Positions 1 to 11,443 of a stretch of 64,000 nt of DNA are shown here, piece after piece. The notes beneath the pieces are model-generated. The model did no database searches and had not been told where the DNA came from. It saw nothing but the letters and a program-made list of their open reading frames with translations. A program made the position numbers and the translations under genes. The stretch's first letter is position 1. Every line of letters starts with the position of its first letter. The stretch is taken from positions 48,093,253 through 48,157,252 of the forward strand of contig CM075939.1 of the NCBI GenBank assembly GCA_038030265.1. Reading direction: 5' to 3'. Source of the stretch: Corythucha ciliata (Eukaryota; Arthropoda; Insecta; Hemiptera; Tingidae).

Positions 1-1740
1 GCTCCCGAAAAAAGTCGCGGGGAAACTCTTCAGAGAACAAGGGAAAGAATACGTTACTAGAAAGGGTAACGTTATAGCTGCAAGAACTGTAAAACCAGGC
101 TGCAATGATGACAAATGCAAGAAGCACTGTTTGCAGAAATTTTCGGAGGGTGATAGGTGGAAGGTGCATTCACATTTTTGGAATCTTCCCCAGATTCAGA
201 AAAAAAAAATTGTGCTAAAACATATCAGCAGAAAGGAAAAAGGGCGAACTACGGTGGCTGGAAAAGAGAGTCGCAGACGATTCACTCGGGATTACTATCT
301 ACCAAAAGATAATTCGAAAATTGAGGTGTGCCGTGCGTTTTTCATTGCAACTCTGGATGTTGGTCCCAAATTTCTGAGGTACACAGAAAGCAATGAAGGG
401 GAGGGAAGCGCGAGACCTGAATGCAGAGGTAAGAGCAACCCGAAAAATAAGACTCCACCGAGAAGCATGAAAATACTCAGGACGTACATTGAAAGTTTAC
501 CTGCCGTACCGTCACACTATTGTAAAAAAGTACCTGCCGCAAGAGTACGAGTCCCTCAATGAACTTTATAGGAAATACTGACTGTACTGCGAAGAGAAAA
601 ATTATCTCCGGTATCTGACTTCATTTTTCGGAAAGTTTTTAATTCCGAGTACAACATTGGAATCTATAACCCTAAAAAAGATAAATGTTCCCTTTGTGTG
701 AAATTCTCCGCGCAAGATAAGCTGACTCTAGAAGATCTTGCTTTGAAGGAAAAACATGATCAAGAAAAAGAGGCCATTAATGCAAAATACGCAGAGGACC
801 AAGCCCGCGCTGCAAACGACAGCTCTTTCGTTTGTACGTCTTTCGACTTACAAAAAGTTCTCAACACCCCACATGGCAAGAGCATCTCATTTTTTTATGC
901 GAGAAAGTACGCTGTCTATAATCTCACGTTTTATGAGAGCGCCTCTCGAAACGGATTATGTTACATGTGAGGAGAAAGAGGGATGGTAAGCGCGGAAGCA
1001 ATGAAATTTGCACTGTAATGGAGATGTACTTAACTGCGTTAGATCAGCGCGGACACGTGAAGGAAGTCGCCCTATACTGCGACAACTGTGCTGGGCAGCA
1101 AAAAAACAAGGCAATGTTGTGTGCCATTTCATATTTTTTGGATTGCTGCCAGAACCTCCGAAAAGTGAGTTTCAATTTTTTAATTGCTGGGCATTCCATG
1201 ATGACGGTAGACTCAATGCATGCTGTGATTGAACGGAGCATTCGTAACAAGACCATTTATGCACCCAGTGAATGGCTCACCGTAGTAACAAACGCAAGAA
1301 CATCGCCTTTTCCTTACACAGTAATCAAACTTTCATTTCATGATTGGAAAGATTGGAAGTCGTACTCTGACAAAAGGCCAATCAATAAACATAATGATGA
1401 CGGCTCCCTGTTTAAAATCAGCCAAGTCAGAAGAGTCGAGTTCGACAAGGCTTCGAATTCAGAGAACTTTTTCAAACTGTACAACAGCGCGATTGACAGA
1501 GAAGGTACTAGAGCTTATTTCAGTGACTGTAAAAAGACCCGGCGCTCTCAGCTCCGGCCACCCAAGTGGCTGTACTCAAATGAGCTGCCTATCTCATCTT
1601 TGAAATACCGCGATTTGTGCAATTTGTGCAGCATAGGGGCGATTCCGGCTCATTTCCATACGGAATTCTTCGGAATGTTGACAGCACCCACCGTTCCAGA
1701 CCATTTAATTGAAACAGATGAAGAAGATGAACTTTCTTGA
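1..1740 (+). pseudogene. Decayed DUF7869-like (transposase-like) gene, 5' end outside window
   Basis: The reading frame is already open at base 2 and runs to a stop at 560-562. It then continues in other frames through about 698-970 and 958-1740, so at least three frameshifts or stops break it. Visible landmarks in order are a Cys/His-rich stretch (GCNDDKCKKHC, near 95-130), VCRAFFIATLDVG (near 325-365), CSLCVKF (near 690), and the best preserved block ALYCDNCAGQQKNKAM followed by FNFLIAGHSMMTVDSMHAVIER-like residues (about 1062-1240). From memory of the family, this combination marks the arthropod DUF7869 proteins, a multi-copy group that looks transposase-derived; I infer a mobile origin. 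The C terminus is acidic (DEEDELS) and an AATAAA lies near 1777. Function is not expected given the lesions. Family name is moderately sure, pseudogene status more so. Confidence 0.65.
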
Positions 1741-2117
1741 GTTCCAATAACAATTTTTACACTTCTGTTTTTTCATAATAAATTTTTTAGTTTTCGTTGC
1801 TTTTTTCTTGTTATTATTGCCTATTTATCCACAATGCTTCAAAAAAAACATTGAATCCTTCATGTTGGCTGAGCCCAAACTGTTGAATGAAGTAAAAAAA
1901 CAAAAGCCCCAAGGGCCAAACTGACAGATTGGTCTTTTGAGCACACGAGCGCCTCAAGGACCGCGTAGAGCCAAAGGGCCAAAGTGGCTCTTTTTCACGT
2001 CCTCATTTATTACGGAATTCATGTTTCAGGGTGATCAACGAACTAAGTGGAAATCGAATCTGCACGTCTGTATCTCCCACATACACAAAAAAACAAATGC
2101 ATGTCGTGAATTTGGGC

Positions 2118-2560
2118 TTCACAATGATCGAAGGAATTTTGAAAACATTTTTTCGAAAGCAGATTGGCCCTTTGGCCGCTCAGGTGTCGAATATCCTCTA
2201 CTCCATGGCATCCCATAGCGTTCAGAGCTCCGGCAAGCAGTTGGGTGCTTTCATCGATGCTCAATATACCATCCGAAGACCTTCATCTTATTGGTTACAG
2301 CCTGAGAGCACACATTGGCGGTGTGGCTAATCATCATTGTCAAGACGGGGAATCTCAGAAGGGTGACCGGTAAAAAAAAAAGGACTTCGAGAACTAACCT
2401 GTAAAAGCTAAAACTGCTGTTAGGCATCGATCCTGCGGCTCCTTACTTTCACAGAGAAACCGCGTCGAGAAATGTCGACTTTTCTCACACCTGCGGACAA
2501 ATCCTCGGTCTGTTCGCTCCTCTTGGACACGCCGACTTCTATTAAAACGCGTTGCAACAC
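2118..2560 (+). pseudogene. Pancreatic-type lipase relic with a retained intron
   Basis: Read across three frames, the + strand gives a lipase-family (PF00151 type) core. Segments: ADWPFGRSGVEYPLLHG (about 2160-2210), SSGKQLGAFID (about 2226-2258), LNIPSEDLHLIGYSLRAHIG (about 2261-2322) and VKTGNLRRVTG (about 2339-2369). A GT at 2370 and an AG at 2422-2423 bound a 54-nt intron, after which GIDPAAPYFHRETASRNVDF and GLFAPLGHADFY follow (2424-2550). The family nucleophile motif GxSxG is altered here to GYSLR; the Asp of the LDPA-type motif remains. Frameshifts lie near 2215, 2258 and 2333, and a TAA follows HADFY. Because the intron is kept this is a decayed genomic copy, not a retrocopy. Upstream exons and the catalytic His region were not recognised. 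Confidence 0.7.
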
Positions 2561-2699
2561 AGCCAGGGTGTGGCTTATTAGACCGTTATCAAGGAGGCAC
2601 GATGATTTCACTGATGTCCCTTTCTCTCTCGCTCTATTACTCATTTATTTCAATTATTTGTTGAAAATTACAGGCGCGTGCAGCCGCAGCAAAGCGTGA

Positions 2700-5175
2700 C
2701 TCTATTAAAACCCCTACAAAATAAAAATCCATCAAATGCGACAATTACATTCGTTATGAAAGAAACATGTGCGCTGACAATTTCTTCACCTATATGGGCG
2801 TAGACACTGACAGAACGTAAGTTTTATTTCCAAGCAAATGTACAAGAATATTTAATTTATTTTGTTTAATTTTAGGGCGAATGCCGTCCATTATATTGCC
2901 ACTGAATAAAAAACAAGAAATCATCGGTTTAATCTAGACATTTTTAGATACAGAAATTTTCCTGAATAAATGAATTTTGGAAGTCGTAGAGGAACGATCA
3001 AGGAGTGGGGGTAAAAGATTGATGAGTGGTCGCAGCCGTCTCCAAAAAAAAAGTGTAATTGAATTTTTTACTTAATCCATTCAAACTATTTGTTTCCTCC
3101 TTCTTCCTCTTAAGAGCAACAGTTGGTTTATTGGAGCGAAAAGCTGTTTTTAAAAAGTAACTCAGAAAAAAAAAAAACTGCCAGTATTTCAGCTCCAAAT
3201 CGACATCTTTTCAACCCGCCCTTCACAACCAGCCAAAGAAGAAAAAAATAACTTTCACTTTCAAGGCAGGAGTCGGGAAGCTTACGAACGCTCAACGCGG
3301 AGTCTTGAATTCATCGCTTGAGAGACTGGAAAAAGCGCTGAGAAAATGAAGATAGCGTTCCAGGCGCCTGCACTTTTGCGGGTTACTGACTCATTTAACT
3401 AAGCCAAACAGTTTAAACACTGTTGTCAAGAACGCTATTTCACCTACGTTTTAATAAGACTGAAAGCGCCCCGCCCTTTCTGGACCTATCGGGGAATCAA
3501 CGCTCTAAATCCGGGGAAGGGGAATGACCTGAATATTGTGCTGGTTGAGATGGATCTGGCAAAATATTCTCTCATCCCGTCCCTCACCCTTTCGCTCAAA
3601 TCCTTTTTGAATGCGAGATCAAAGGATTGAAAAACTTATTATGCAAAAAATACCTTTCACTAAATGGGAAAGTCGAAAGGTTGGCCGTGCAGGGGGAGGG
3701 GAAGGGTATAGACGAATTTCTCCATCATCTGGTAGAAACAACATCGAGGAGCTCGGAAAATATCCTTCTCATTTTCATCCTGAACCCCTTCAACCCCCCC
3801 CCCCCCACAAAAACCATGCAAGCGATTATACTCGACTTATTGTTGGTTCCGAAATAGACGCTCAATGTGAGTTTATATGTTCCCGTGGGTAAGCTTTATT
3901 ATTACGTTCGCAGTTCCCTAGAACCGCCCTTATTCATGACTATCAGGCGTGTATGTGCATCATCGTGGGATGACGCTCAAGAATGGAACAATAGAAACAC
4001 CACTACAACCTCTGTTTTCAAATATACGTATCGTTCGAAACAAAAAACGATGCAGCCAAATGACCAAAGGTTTATTAATAATTGTTGAGCCTCCCCTATA
4101 AAGAAAGGAAATGCTAAAAGGACGGCATTGCTCCTCCGTTTGAACAGAAGAATGAAAAAAAAAGTGTTTAATTCAATGTAATAGCATCTTCTTTAAGAAT
4201 TCTCCGCAGCTTCCAGTTCACCAATCTCCCTTCCCTGCGCCAATTGTTCTCAATTAGAGACTCTCTCGTTACAGCCCTGCATAATAAAAAGATAACAAAC
4301 AAGAAGAATAGCGATAGCTATAGCAGCCGACTTGTCCCTGTAGAGGTGTGTTGTTACCTGTTACACAAGATGAAAAATGGGCTGAGGAGGGAGGGACTGG
4401 AGTTTCTCACAAACTTCGTATTCTCGATTTCAGCCATTTCCTTTTCTACGTATTTCCCTCAAGGTTACACTTGGTCCCACGATCGATAAGTTTAAATTAA
4501 AATTTCTCGAGTCTCTTCAAATGGAACATGGGTGGGGAGGAAGGGAACGGGGTTGAATAAGGACGTGAGTTGTCGTTGAAAAATACCGAAAAATGAATAT
4601 TTTGTTGATAAATGGTGAACGCCTCCCCCACAGCATCAATCGTCGAACGGGAAACCAACTGGGAAATTACTGTTTGACGAAGCGTGAAAAAAACCGCTGT
4701 AAGTTTTTCCGAGGAATGAACCAAATGTACAGTGGAGGGAATGGGGAGCGTATCAGACCCCCCCCCCCCACCATTCATAATGATTAGGAAGTTCGGGCAA
4801 TATAGGTACGCAATTCAACAACTCTAACACGTTCCCTTCACCTCATTTTCATCAAACGAACGTCGTTTGATCAGCACTTTGAAATTACACAATCTTCCCA
4901 CTATAAAGGGCTGTCCATTTCCGCCAAGCTGAAAAGTGCGTACTTTCCTCGCACAGAATCATCCTCCCCCTCCATTACCACCACCACTTCAAACCTTCGG
5001 CTTCACGCATGGTGTGGCTAATAAGGATTCGCCTCGTGAAATTAGAGAGATTTTGCAAACAGCTCCGCTAGCGCTAACGTTAACGCTATTCACATTTTCA
5101 ACCAACGAAATGTTTACTGTCCTAACAACGCAAACACAAAAATTAATTTTAATTTAATGGTTGCAAAATCTCTCT
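2700..5175. other. Spacer without recognisable gene
   Basis: No convincing reading frame or RNA gene seen. It contains a 13-base C tract at 3794-3806 and a 12-base C tract at 4758-4769; the latter is preceded by CAGA and followed by ACCATT. Short A/T tracts are common. Confidence 0.5.
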
Positions 5176-5179
5176 TTTG

Positions 5180-6060
5180 AAATAATTTTAGCCGGAAAAG
5201 TGAAAAAAGAGAAAAATAACAAAAAATCGCAAATTCACGGATAAAAATTGAGAAAAAGTGCTAATTCGTGGCAATAATGGAGAAAAAATACCAACTCGCG
5301 ACTAAAACGGAGAAAAAGCGCTAATTCACAGCTATACTTTAGAAAAATCGATCACTAACAACAAAATGGAGAAAACGCCAACTCAGTGATAATTCATGGG
5401 TAAAGAAAATCGCTAATAAGCCGCGGCTAAATATGATAAAAAGCACTGATTCACGGCTAAAATTGAAATTAAGCGCTTATTCGTAGGTAAAATTTAGAAA
5501 AACGCTATTCACGACTAAAACTTATAAAAAAGTAAACTAATTCGCAGATGAAATTGAAAAATCGCCCAGTCACGGCATGAAATCGAGACAAAGTGATCAC
5601 TCACAGCTGAAATGAAGAAAACGCCGATTGACCAACTTCCAGGCTAAAATTAAAAAAACCCGCAGTCCAGTGTTAAATCGTATACAAACCTTAGATTATT
5701 CTCTGTTAAAATTGATGAAAAGTACCAAGTTAGCGGCTAAAATGAGAATGAGAATGAGCAGCAATGCACAGCAAAGATTAAGAGGTCGCGCGAAATCTTT
5801 AATCAACTCATGGGGTAAAATTGACAAAAATCACTAAATCACGGCTAAAATTGAGAAAAAGCTCTGATTTGTTGTTATGATAACGAAATTCGTGATTTCT
5901 GGGGGTGTCTTTGTGGCTGTCACTAAGAAAATGTGCTGATTTATAGGTCTAGAAGGGAAAACAAAAAAACTGATTCACGGCGAAAATTATGAGAAAAAGT
6001 GTTAATTCGCGGCAAAAGTTGAGAAAATGGTAAAATTTAGAGAATGGTTAAACAATTTTA
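5180..6060 (+). repeat. Array of ~30-bp degenerate repeat (family A, forward)
   Basis: Repeated, diverged copies of a unit of about 30 bp, roughly AATTCGCGGCTAAAATTGAG followed by AAAAAGCGCT. Copies vary in length and carry indels, so the array is old. Reading frames within it are by-products. Confidence 0.8.
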
Positions 6061-6700
6061 CGCAGTCAGCTCTTCAAAAAAACAAAATTCCATCCAGTTT
6101 CACGGTCTTTGCTATTTGAAAACCAATTTCGTAGGGGCTTAGCCGTTGAACAGATTGAACCCGCAGTTTGCTAAAAATAATGAACCAATTTTTTTGAGCT
6201 GGAAACCCCATTTTCACGTGCTTTAATGATTACCATAACCCAACTTTCGACATATTTAGACACTGAAACGCCTTAACCAAGTATTCGGCTCTTCGAAACA
6301 CGAAATTCACGGGGTTGACTCACTCAGAATACCAATTTTGCAGTGGTATAGCTCTCGCAAAAATTCACCTGGATTTTGGCAAAGAACAATTGAATAATTT
6401 CACAGGTTTGGTTAATAAAACCCGCAATTTCGCGTGTTTGAATCTCTCATAAGATAAACACGGTTTTTTGGGCTCACTTTAAAAGCTAGTTTCACGGGTG
6501 AAAAAAACCAAATTTCGAGGATTTGGCTCTCTCAAAATTCAATCTCACGGCTCTGGCTTTTCTCGGTCTTGAAACTTTCTTAAAATCGCTTTTGTAAGGG
6601 TTTCTTTCACTCAGCGGCAATTTTGCGATTTAAATTGTCCAAACAACCGTGAACCATCGCGTGGTGCTGGCACCATAGAAACTAAAGCCGTCAATTTCAC
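6060..6700 (+). repeat. Companion degenerate repeat (family C)
   Basis: Directly follows the family A array. Recurrent phrase like GGTTTGGCTCACTCAAAA alternating with AAACCAATTTCACG at about 35-60 bp spacing. The same phrase returns at about 21830-22375 and 38740-38900. Confidence 0.6.
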
Positions 6701-6785
6701 CCTCGCAACTCTTTTTTTATATTATTTAATCAGTGGGCCCGCACCCGGCCATGCCGAGTCCGAGAGCGCCAAAGCCGTTATTGGC

Positions 6786-7488
6786 TCATACGCCATGCCC
6801 AAGGGTGTTGAAGTTGGGCTCGAGAGACCTAATAAGGGTCCACAAACCTCGCCGCCCTCCTAACAAACTCCAAAACTCGAACCCCCTCGTTTCTGGAGAA
6901 TGCCAGGGCGGGAAGCCTGTCCGTTCAAAAAACCTGGAACCTGATCTCCGCGAACCTATCCCAGCTACCAACAAAGTGTGCCGTCGTCTCCTCCTCCACT
7001 TCACACTCCTTGCACATCGGATCCGCCTTTATGCCCATCTTGAATAGATGCCTACGGACGGCATAATGGCCCGTAAACAACCCCACTGCTCTTCGTGGAT
7101 TACGCCTATGCGGAGACAACGGCCAGGCTGTTGCTCCGCTATCCCAACTTCTTAAGCACAACCTCGCCTGCCTGCATGCCAATGTTCCTTGCCAGGAACT
7201 AATCGCGACACAGTCTGTCCAGTTTTTTATCTGACCCTTTCCTACTTTCTTTGAAACCGCAATGGACGGCTCCGGTCCCACGTTGCTAAGTGAAGCTCCT
7301 CTTTTAGCCAACGTGTTATCCGCCCTCTCGTTACCTTCAAAACCTCTATGACCTGGAATCCACGATAAACTAACGCTATTTCCCAGTTCCTGTACGTCTG
7401 AGATCACACGACGACAGTCAGTCACCAGGGCTGAATCCACGACTGGTTTTACGATGGCCCATAAAGCCGCCCGACTGTACGTGTACAC
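6786..7488 (-). pseudogene. RNase H and C-terminal part of the outer LINE
   Basis: The minus-strand frame 6925-7488 shows the LINE-type RNase H signature SWIPGHRGFEGNERADNTLA, followed by a Cys-containing tail (CKECEVEEETTAHFV) typical of the region after RNase H in insect LINEs. A frameshift near 6930 moves the last ~45 residues into the frame ending near 6786. In a live element this domain removes the RNA template from the DNA hybrid. Here it is only the 3' part of a broken ORF. Confidence 0.75.
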
Positions 7489-7808
7489 CGTGTGATAGGC
7501 GCCGCTTCATGCAGCTCCGTTATCGGCAAAAACCTGACCTTCTTGCTCCAAAGCTCTGATAAGACTATCTATCACTGGACACCACAAAAGGGGCGAAAGG
7601 CACGAGCCTTGAGGAGTCTCCCTCAAGGACCTCCCAACGTGGCATTCACCCACCTATTCCCAAGCATCACCTCAATCATGTCGACCACAATTTGATCGGC
7701 TCCGAAGTCCTTCAGGGCTCTTACCATGCACTCCCGTGAAGCATTATCCAAAAGCACCCTCAATGTCAATAAACAACCCCAAACAGTACTCTTTAACCGA
7801 CAAACTGT
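7489..7808 (-). pseudogene. Reverse-transcriptase palm fragment of the outer LINE
   Basis: Minus-strand translation gives DSLSVKEYCLGLFIDIEGAL, then DFGADQIVVDMIEVMLGNRW, then after an in-frame stop and frameshift TPQGSCLSPLLWCPVIDSLI. These are the RT blocks with the first catalytic Asp (FIDIEGAL) and the PQG box. It stops directly against the 30-base T tract at 7809, the poly(A) tail of the inner LINE. Confidence 0.75.
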
Positions 7809-7839
<31 letters not shown>

Positions 7840-9312
7840 TTTATTTATTTGTTTGTTTAGCAACATGAAAAAAATTAGAGTTAACAAAAAATTAAATTAT
7901 CTTGCCAGCCAGCCCCTTAAGAGTCCTAGAACTTGTGCTAAGAGGCCGAGTTGCTCCGACCATTTAACAAAACTAGAAAATAACTAAAATAAGAAAAATT
8001 ATATTATGCATTCTCTATTAAGGCTAAAATGCGTCTTTTAAATGGCTTTAAACTTCGGAAACATTTGACATCAATTTTCTCATCAAACAGATATTTCAAG
8101 GATGAATAAAATGCAGAGCGTCTATACGTTTCTGTGTTCGCTATTGGAAGTAAGATATTGGAGAAGGAAGCACTTCTTGTTACAAATTTAGTTACCGTAT
8201 TAAATGGAATTAAGTTATGCCGAAAAACATGAATACAAGCCGAAAAAACAAAAATTGATTGCAACGGAAGAACATTAAATTCCTTGAAAAGCTGAACTGA
8301 GGGATATCTCCATGGCCTTTTCATTATAATTTTAATTAAGCTTTTTGCGCAACTTCTAAAGGTTTTAAGTGGGACAAGTTAGTAGAACCCCAAACAGTGA
8401 TCCCATATTTCAAGATAGAATAGACTAAAGCATAATAAACTGATTTCAGCAATGGTCGAGTTAAGACAGATCGCAACACTTTAAACCGATAATATAATTT
8501 CCTGATTCTATTGACTAAATTGAAAACATGATTTTTAAATTTCAAGCGCTCATCAAAAGTTACCCCCAGGTATTTATGATGTGTAACGAATTGAAGTGCA
8601 TTACAAGTACAATTCCCCGCCGAAAAATTAAGGTTACAATTGAAGTTATGTATTTTAATTTTGTCCATCTTATTTAATTTAACTTTTTTAAACGAAAAAC
8701 GAATAACAGAAGTTTTATCAAGATTCAAACACATCAAATTCTCATCAAACCATGCCTTAATTACACTAACCTCCCTTTCAGCCGCTTCAATGATTTGATT
8801 AAAACACCCACCAGACACTATCAATGCTGTATCGTCAGCAAACCCAAAAATATTTCCTTCCAGTTTAAGACTTAATAATCCATTTATGAATAAAAGAAAA
8901 AGCAGAGGTCCCAGAACCGTTCCTTGTGGAACTCCACAGTTGACAATATTACACTCACTTATAACATTGCCTATCCTGGTTACACACGGTCTATCTGACA
9001 AGAACGACAAAATCAATTTTAAAATTCTACCACGGATGCCGTATGCGTGCAGTTTAGTCCGAAGTATCTCATGATCAATCACATCAAATGCTTTTTTGAC
9101 ATCAAAGAAAACACCCAACACACACAATTTCTGGTCTAAATTTTTTACAATCAAATTATGCACTTCATAAAGAACTTGTTCCGTACTTCTACCCCTCCTA
9201 AACCCATATTGGTTGTCCGACAGAATGTTATACTTATCCAAGAAAGAAATTAATCTAGACTTGAGACATTTCTCCAATATTTTTGAAAGACATTTCTCCA
9301 ATATTTTCCTGA
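7809..9312 (-). mobile_element. Inner CR1/Jockey-like LINE, 5'-truncated, with poly(A) tail
   Basis: A T tract at 7809-7838 is the poly(A) tail of a minus-strand insertion. The ORF (about 9300 down to 8336) encodes RT without RNase H: QYGFRRGRSTEQVL, DVKKAFDVIDHEILRTKL, GVPQGTVLGPLLFLLFING, the catalytic GFADDTALIVSG and LKYGITVWGSTNLSHLKPLE. One frameshift near 8330 separates this from the C-terminal end (8324-8004, ending RRILALIENA). The 5' end is cut inside RT; a 23-bp direct repeat sits at about 9266-9305. A shared GTCC at the two edges is the only trace of a target duplication. It lies inside the outer LINE and so is younger than it. Confidence 0.85.
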
Positions 9313-9358
9313 TGATGTCCTCTACAAGCGACATCAGCGCATGCAAAGCGGTACCCGT

Positions 9359-9539
9359 CGACCCGCCAGTGGCGCACCCAGAGGGGGGCGATAGGTGGAT
9401 CGCCCCCTTTGGGAGGCCATTTTTAGCCAAGTTTTTGCGAAATCCCTGCAATACAAAGGTCATTCATTACTAGCACGCCGCGGACTGCCGGAATCACCCC
9501 CTGCGGAAGGATTTCTAGGTATACGCCCCTGCGACCTGC
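9359..9539. mobile_element. hAT-like MITE with 8-bp target duplication
   Basis: Element 9367-9531 (165 bp). Left end CAGTGGCGCACCCAG; right end, read inward, CAGGGGCGTATACCTAG: hAT-style termini. It is flanked by CGACCCGC (9359-9366) and CGACCTGC (9532-9539), an 8-bp duplication with one mismatch, as expected for hAT transposition. It interrupts the reverse-transcriptase frame of the outer LINE exactly at NAGRS/TGTALH. No transposase, so mobilised in trans if ever. Confidence 0.85.
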
Positions 9540-9930
9540 CTGCATTATAGGCATGCTGATGCTTACTAAGCTCTCTAACGGACAATATCTCCTGACGTAT
9601 GTACAAATCAATCACCCGCTTCAATATTCTTAGTCCTACACAGTTTACACTTATAGGACGGAAATCCGCCGTTTGGTTATGAAATCTTCCATCACCTTTA
9701 GGTATAAACTGAACTCTTGCCCTCTTCCAGGACGTTGGGATTCCTCCCATAGCCAAACCTTTAATCATTATCTGACGGAGACGCTCCCTCATCTCATCCG
9801 TCGACTGCTGGATGATTACAGGGAGAACGCCGTCATGACCCACCGCCTTATATGGCCCCAACGTCGAGAGTGCCCACTCAAAACGTTCCTTCGAGCAGAT
9901 ATCCCTCGCAGCCCTTATGCCCTTCGAAAA
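9540..9930 (-). pseudogene. N-terminal reverse-transcriptase fragment of the outer LINE
   Basis: Minus-strand frame shows DICSKERFEWALSTLGPYKA, then GHDGVLPVII, MGGIPTSWKRARVQFIPK, FRPISVN and KHQHAYNAGRS: the fingers region of a LINE RT. It is truncated upstream near 9930, with no endonuclease domain beyond, and interrupted downstream by the hAT-like MITE. Confidence 0.8.
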
Positions 9931-10164
9931 ATTTGAATTTTGTCATAGATTCAAAAGTATTTAGCGTCTCATTCTCGTTATCATTCAATGGGCAGCCGAC
10001 AGGCGAGGAGGTCATTAGTCAATAAACAAGTTTTGAAGGCCAACAGTCAGCGAAATAGCAAGTCGTCGGAGCGTGAAACGGTAAAATAGTCACAAAACGA
10101 ACGACGGAACGTCGTTGGTTGTACCACTGTTCATTTTCAGTCGCGAATCAATTCCGCTTGTCGC

Positions 10165-10620
10165 TACATTGCTCATGCTTTAGTTGTCCATCGCTTAACA
10201 GACTGCCTTCCAACTACGTCAGTTGCTGTGCAAAACCTTCCGCACCTGAAAAGTTTATCTTTAGCAGACTCCCGCTTTTATGAACCCTACGAAATCGACT
10301 TCTTAATCGGAGCTGAATTGTACTCAGAAATCATCGGCTCAGAGAAACATGTAGGGCCTCCAGGGTCACCTACCGCTATTGAAACCACGCTTGGCTACGT
10401 CATCATTGGAAACGCACCAATTCAATCGCAAAACCGTTCAATCAATCAAAATTGTTTTCTCGCGAAACTTGATTTGAATTCCGCAGTAGAAAAATTTTGG
10501 TCACTGGAGAATGTTCCAACCAAAATAATCCAACGTCCTCATGATGTCCAATGTGAAAATTATTTCATTCAGACTTGTAAAAGGCTTGAAGGAGGAAGGT
10601 TTTCGGTCAGGAATCCAATC
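10165..10620 (+). pseudogene. BEL/Pao protease-side fragment
   Basis: Open frame containing HLKSLSLADSRFYEPYEIDF, FLIGAELYSEIIG and TTLGYVIIGNA, the segment between protease and reverse transcriptase of Pao polyproteins. The frame runs without a stop upstream of the first ATG-like codon to about 10165. After SVRNPID (about 10620) homology stops, where RT should start. Confidence 0.75.
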
Positions 10621-10669
10621 GATGATTTTTTTGCCTGTTGTGTTGATGTTGTCCATAACGCTTGTACAA

Positions 10670-11398
10670 AGCGCAATGTCCGTCGTCGCTCGCATTTTCA
10701 ACCCCTTGGGATTGGTCGCTCCCGTTACTCTTGTAGCCAAGCTTCTCGTGAAAGAAAGTTGGAGGCAGCAAGTTGGCTGGGATGAACGTCCTTCTGATTT
10801 TGTTGCGGAGCAGTGGAGCGAGTTCAAGCTGTCTCTTCCCCTGCTTCAGAATATCAGTTTCCCTCGCCACGTAGGAGCTAATTCTGACGCTCAGAACACG
10901 CTCATCGGATTCGCCGATAGTTCTTCGAAGGCTTACGGTGCATGTGTTTACGTAAAAGCTGAATTTCCCGATGGCTCCAGCCATATCAGGTTATTGTGTG
11001 CAAAGTCACGAATCGCACCGAGTAAGATTATAACAATTCCTAGGTTAGAATTGTGTGCGGCACTTTTGTTGTTCAATGTCTTCCGCTTTGTACTCGATTC
11101 ATTGTCCAGTCGCCTTAAATTTATGAACTTAGTCGCTTTTACCGACACTAAAGTCGTTTTACATTGGATCCAATCTGACCCCTCTCGGTGGGAAACGTTT
11201 GTGGGAAATCGGATTTCGGCAATTCAAGAAAATTTGGACCCCTCTCACTGGCGGCATGTTCCTGGTGAAGACAAACCCGCTGATGTTCTTTCAAGAGGAG
11301 CAAGCCCTAAAACGCTCCTTGATCACCCCCTGTGGTTCATGGATTGGTTGAGCGGTCATGTGGACAGCTGGCCGCGTGGATCACGAATCACTGAGTAA
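10670..11398 (+). pseudogene. BEL/Pao RNase H fragment
   Basis: Frame 10541-11398 becomes BEL-like from SVVARIFNPLGLVAPVTL onward. The RNase H domain shows GFADSSSKAYGACVY, PRLELCAALLL, FTDTKVVLHWIQ and HVPGEDKPADVLSRG, the four acidic positions being visible. The part before residue ~45 is carried over from the junction with the protease segment and is not a domain. Confidence 0.8.
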
Positions 11399-11443
11399 CA
11401 TTCCTCCTCCCTCAACTACGAAAATGAAGCCAAGAACTGTCTT

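Larger units (their letters stand above)
6733..9930 (-). mobile_element. 5'-truncated non-LTR retrotransposon with RNase H, split by later insertions
   Basis: Pieces of one LINE lie on the minus strand: reverse-transcriptase fingers (about 9540-9930), palm (7489-7808), then RNase H and C-terminal region (6733-7488). The fragments join logically: NAGRS at the left edge of the hAT-like MITE continues into TGTALHALMSLVED on its other side, and LVED continues into DSLSVKEYCLGLF beyond the inner LINE. The palm is shifted in frame and its catalytic YADD-type motif is degraded (FADN), so it is dead. The 3' end near 6712 has an A-rich tail on the minus strand. No 5' end or EN domain is present. Confidence 0.8.

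Noticed and set aside
5180..6060. CRISPR array
   Set aside because: Units are degenerate, without constant repeats and unique spacers, no cas genes, and the genome is eukaryotic.
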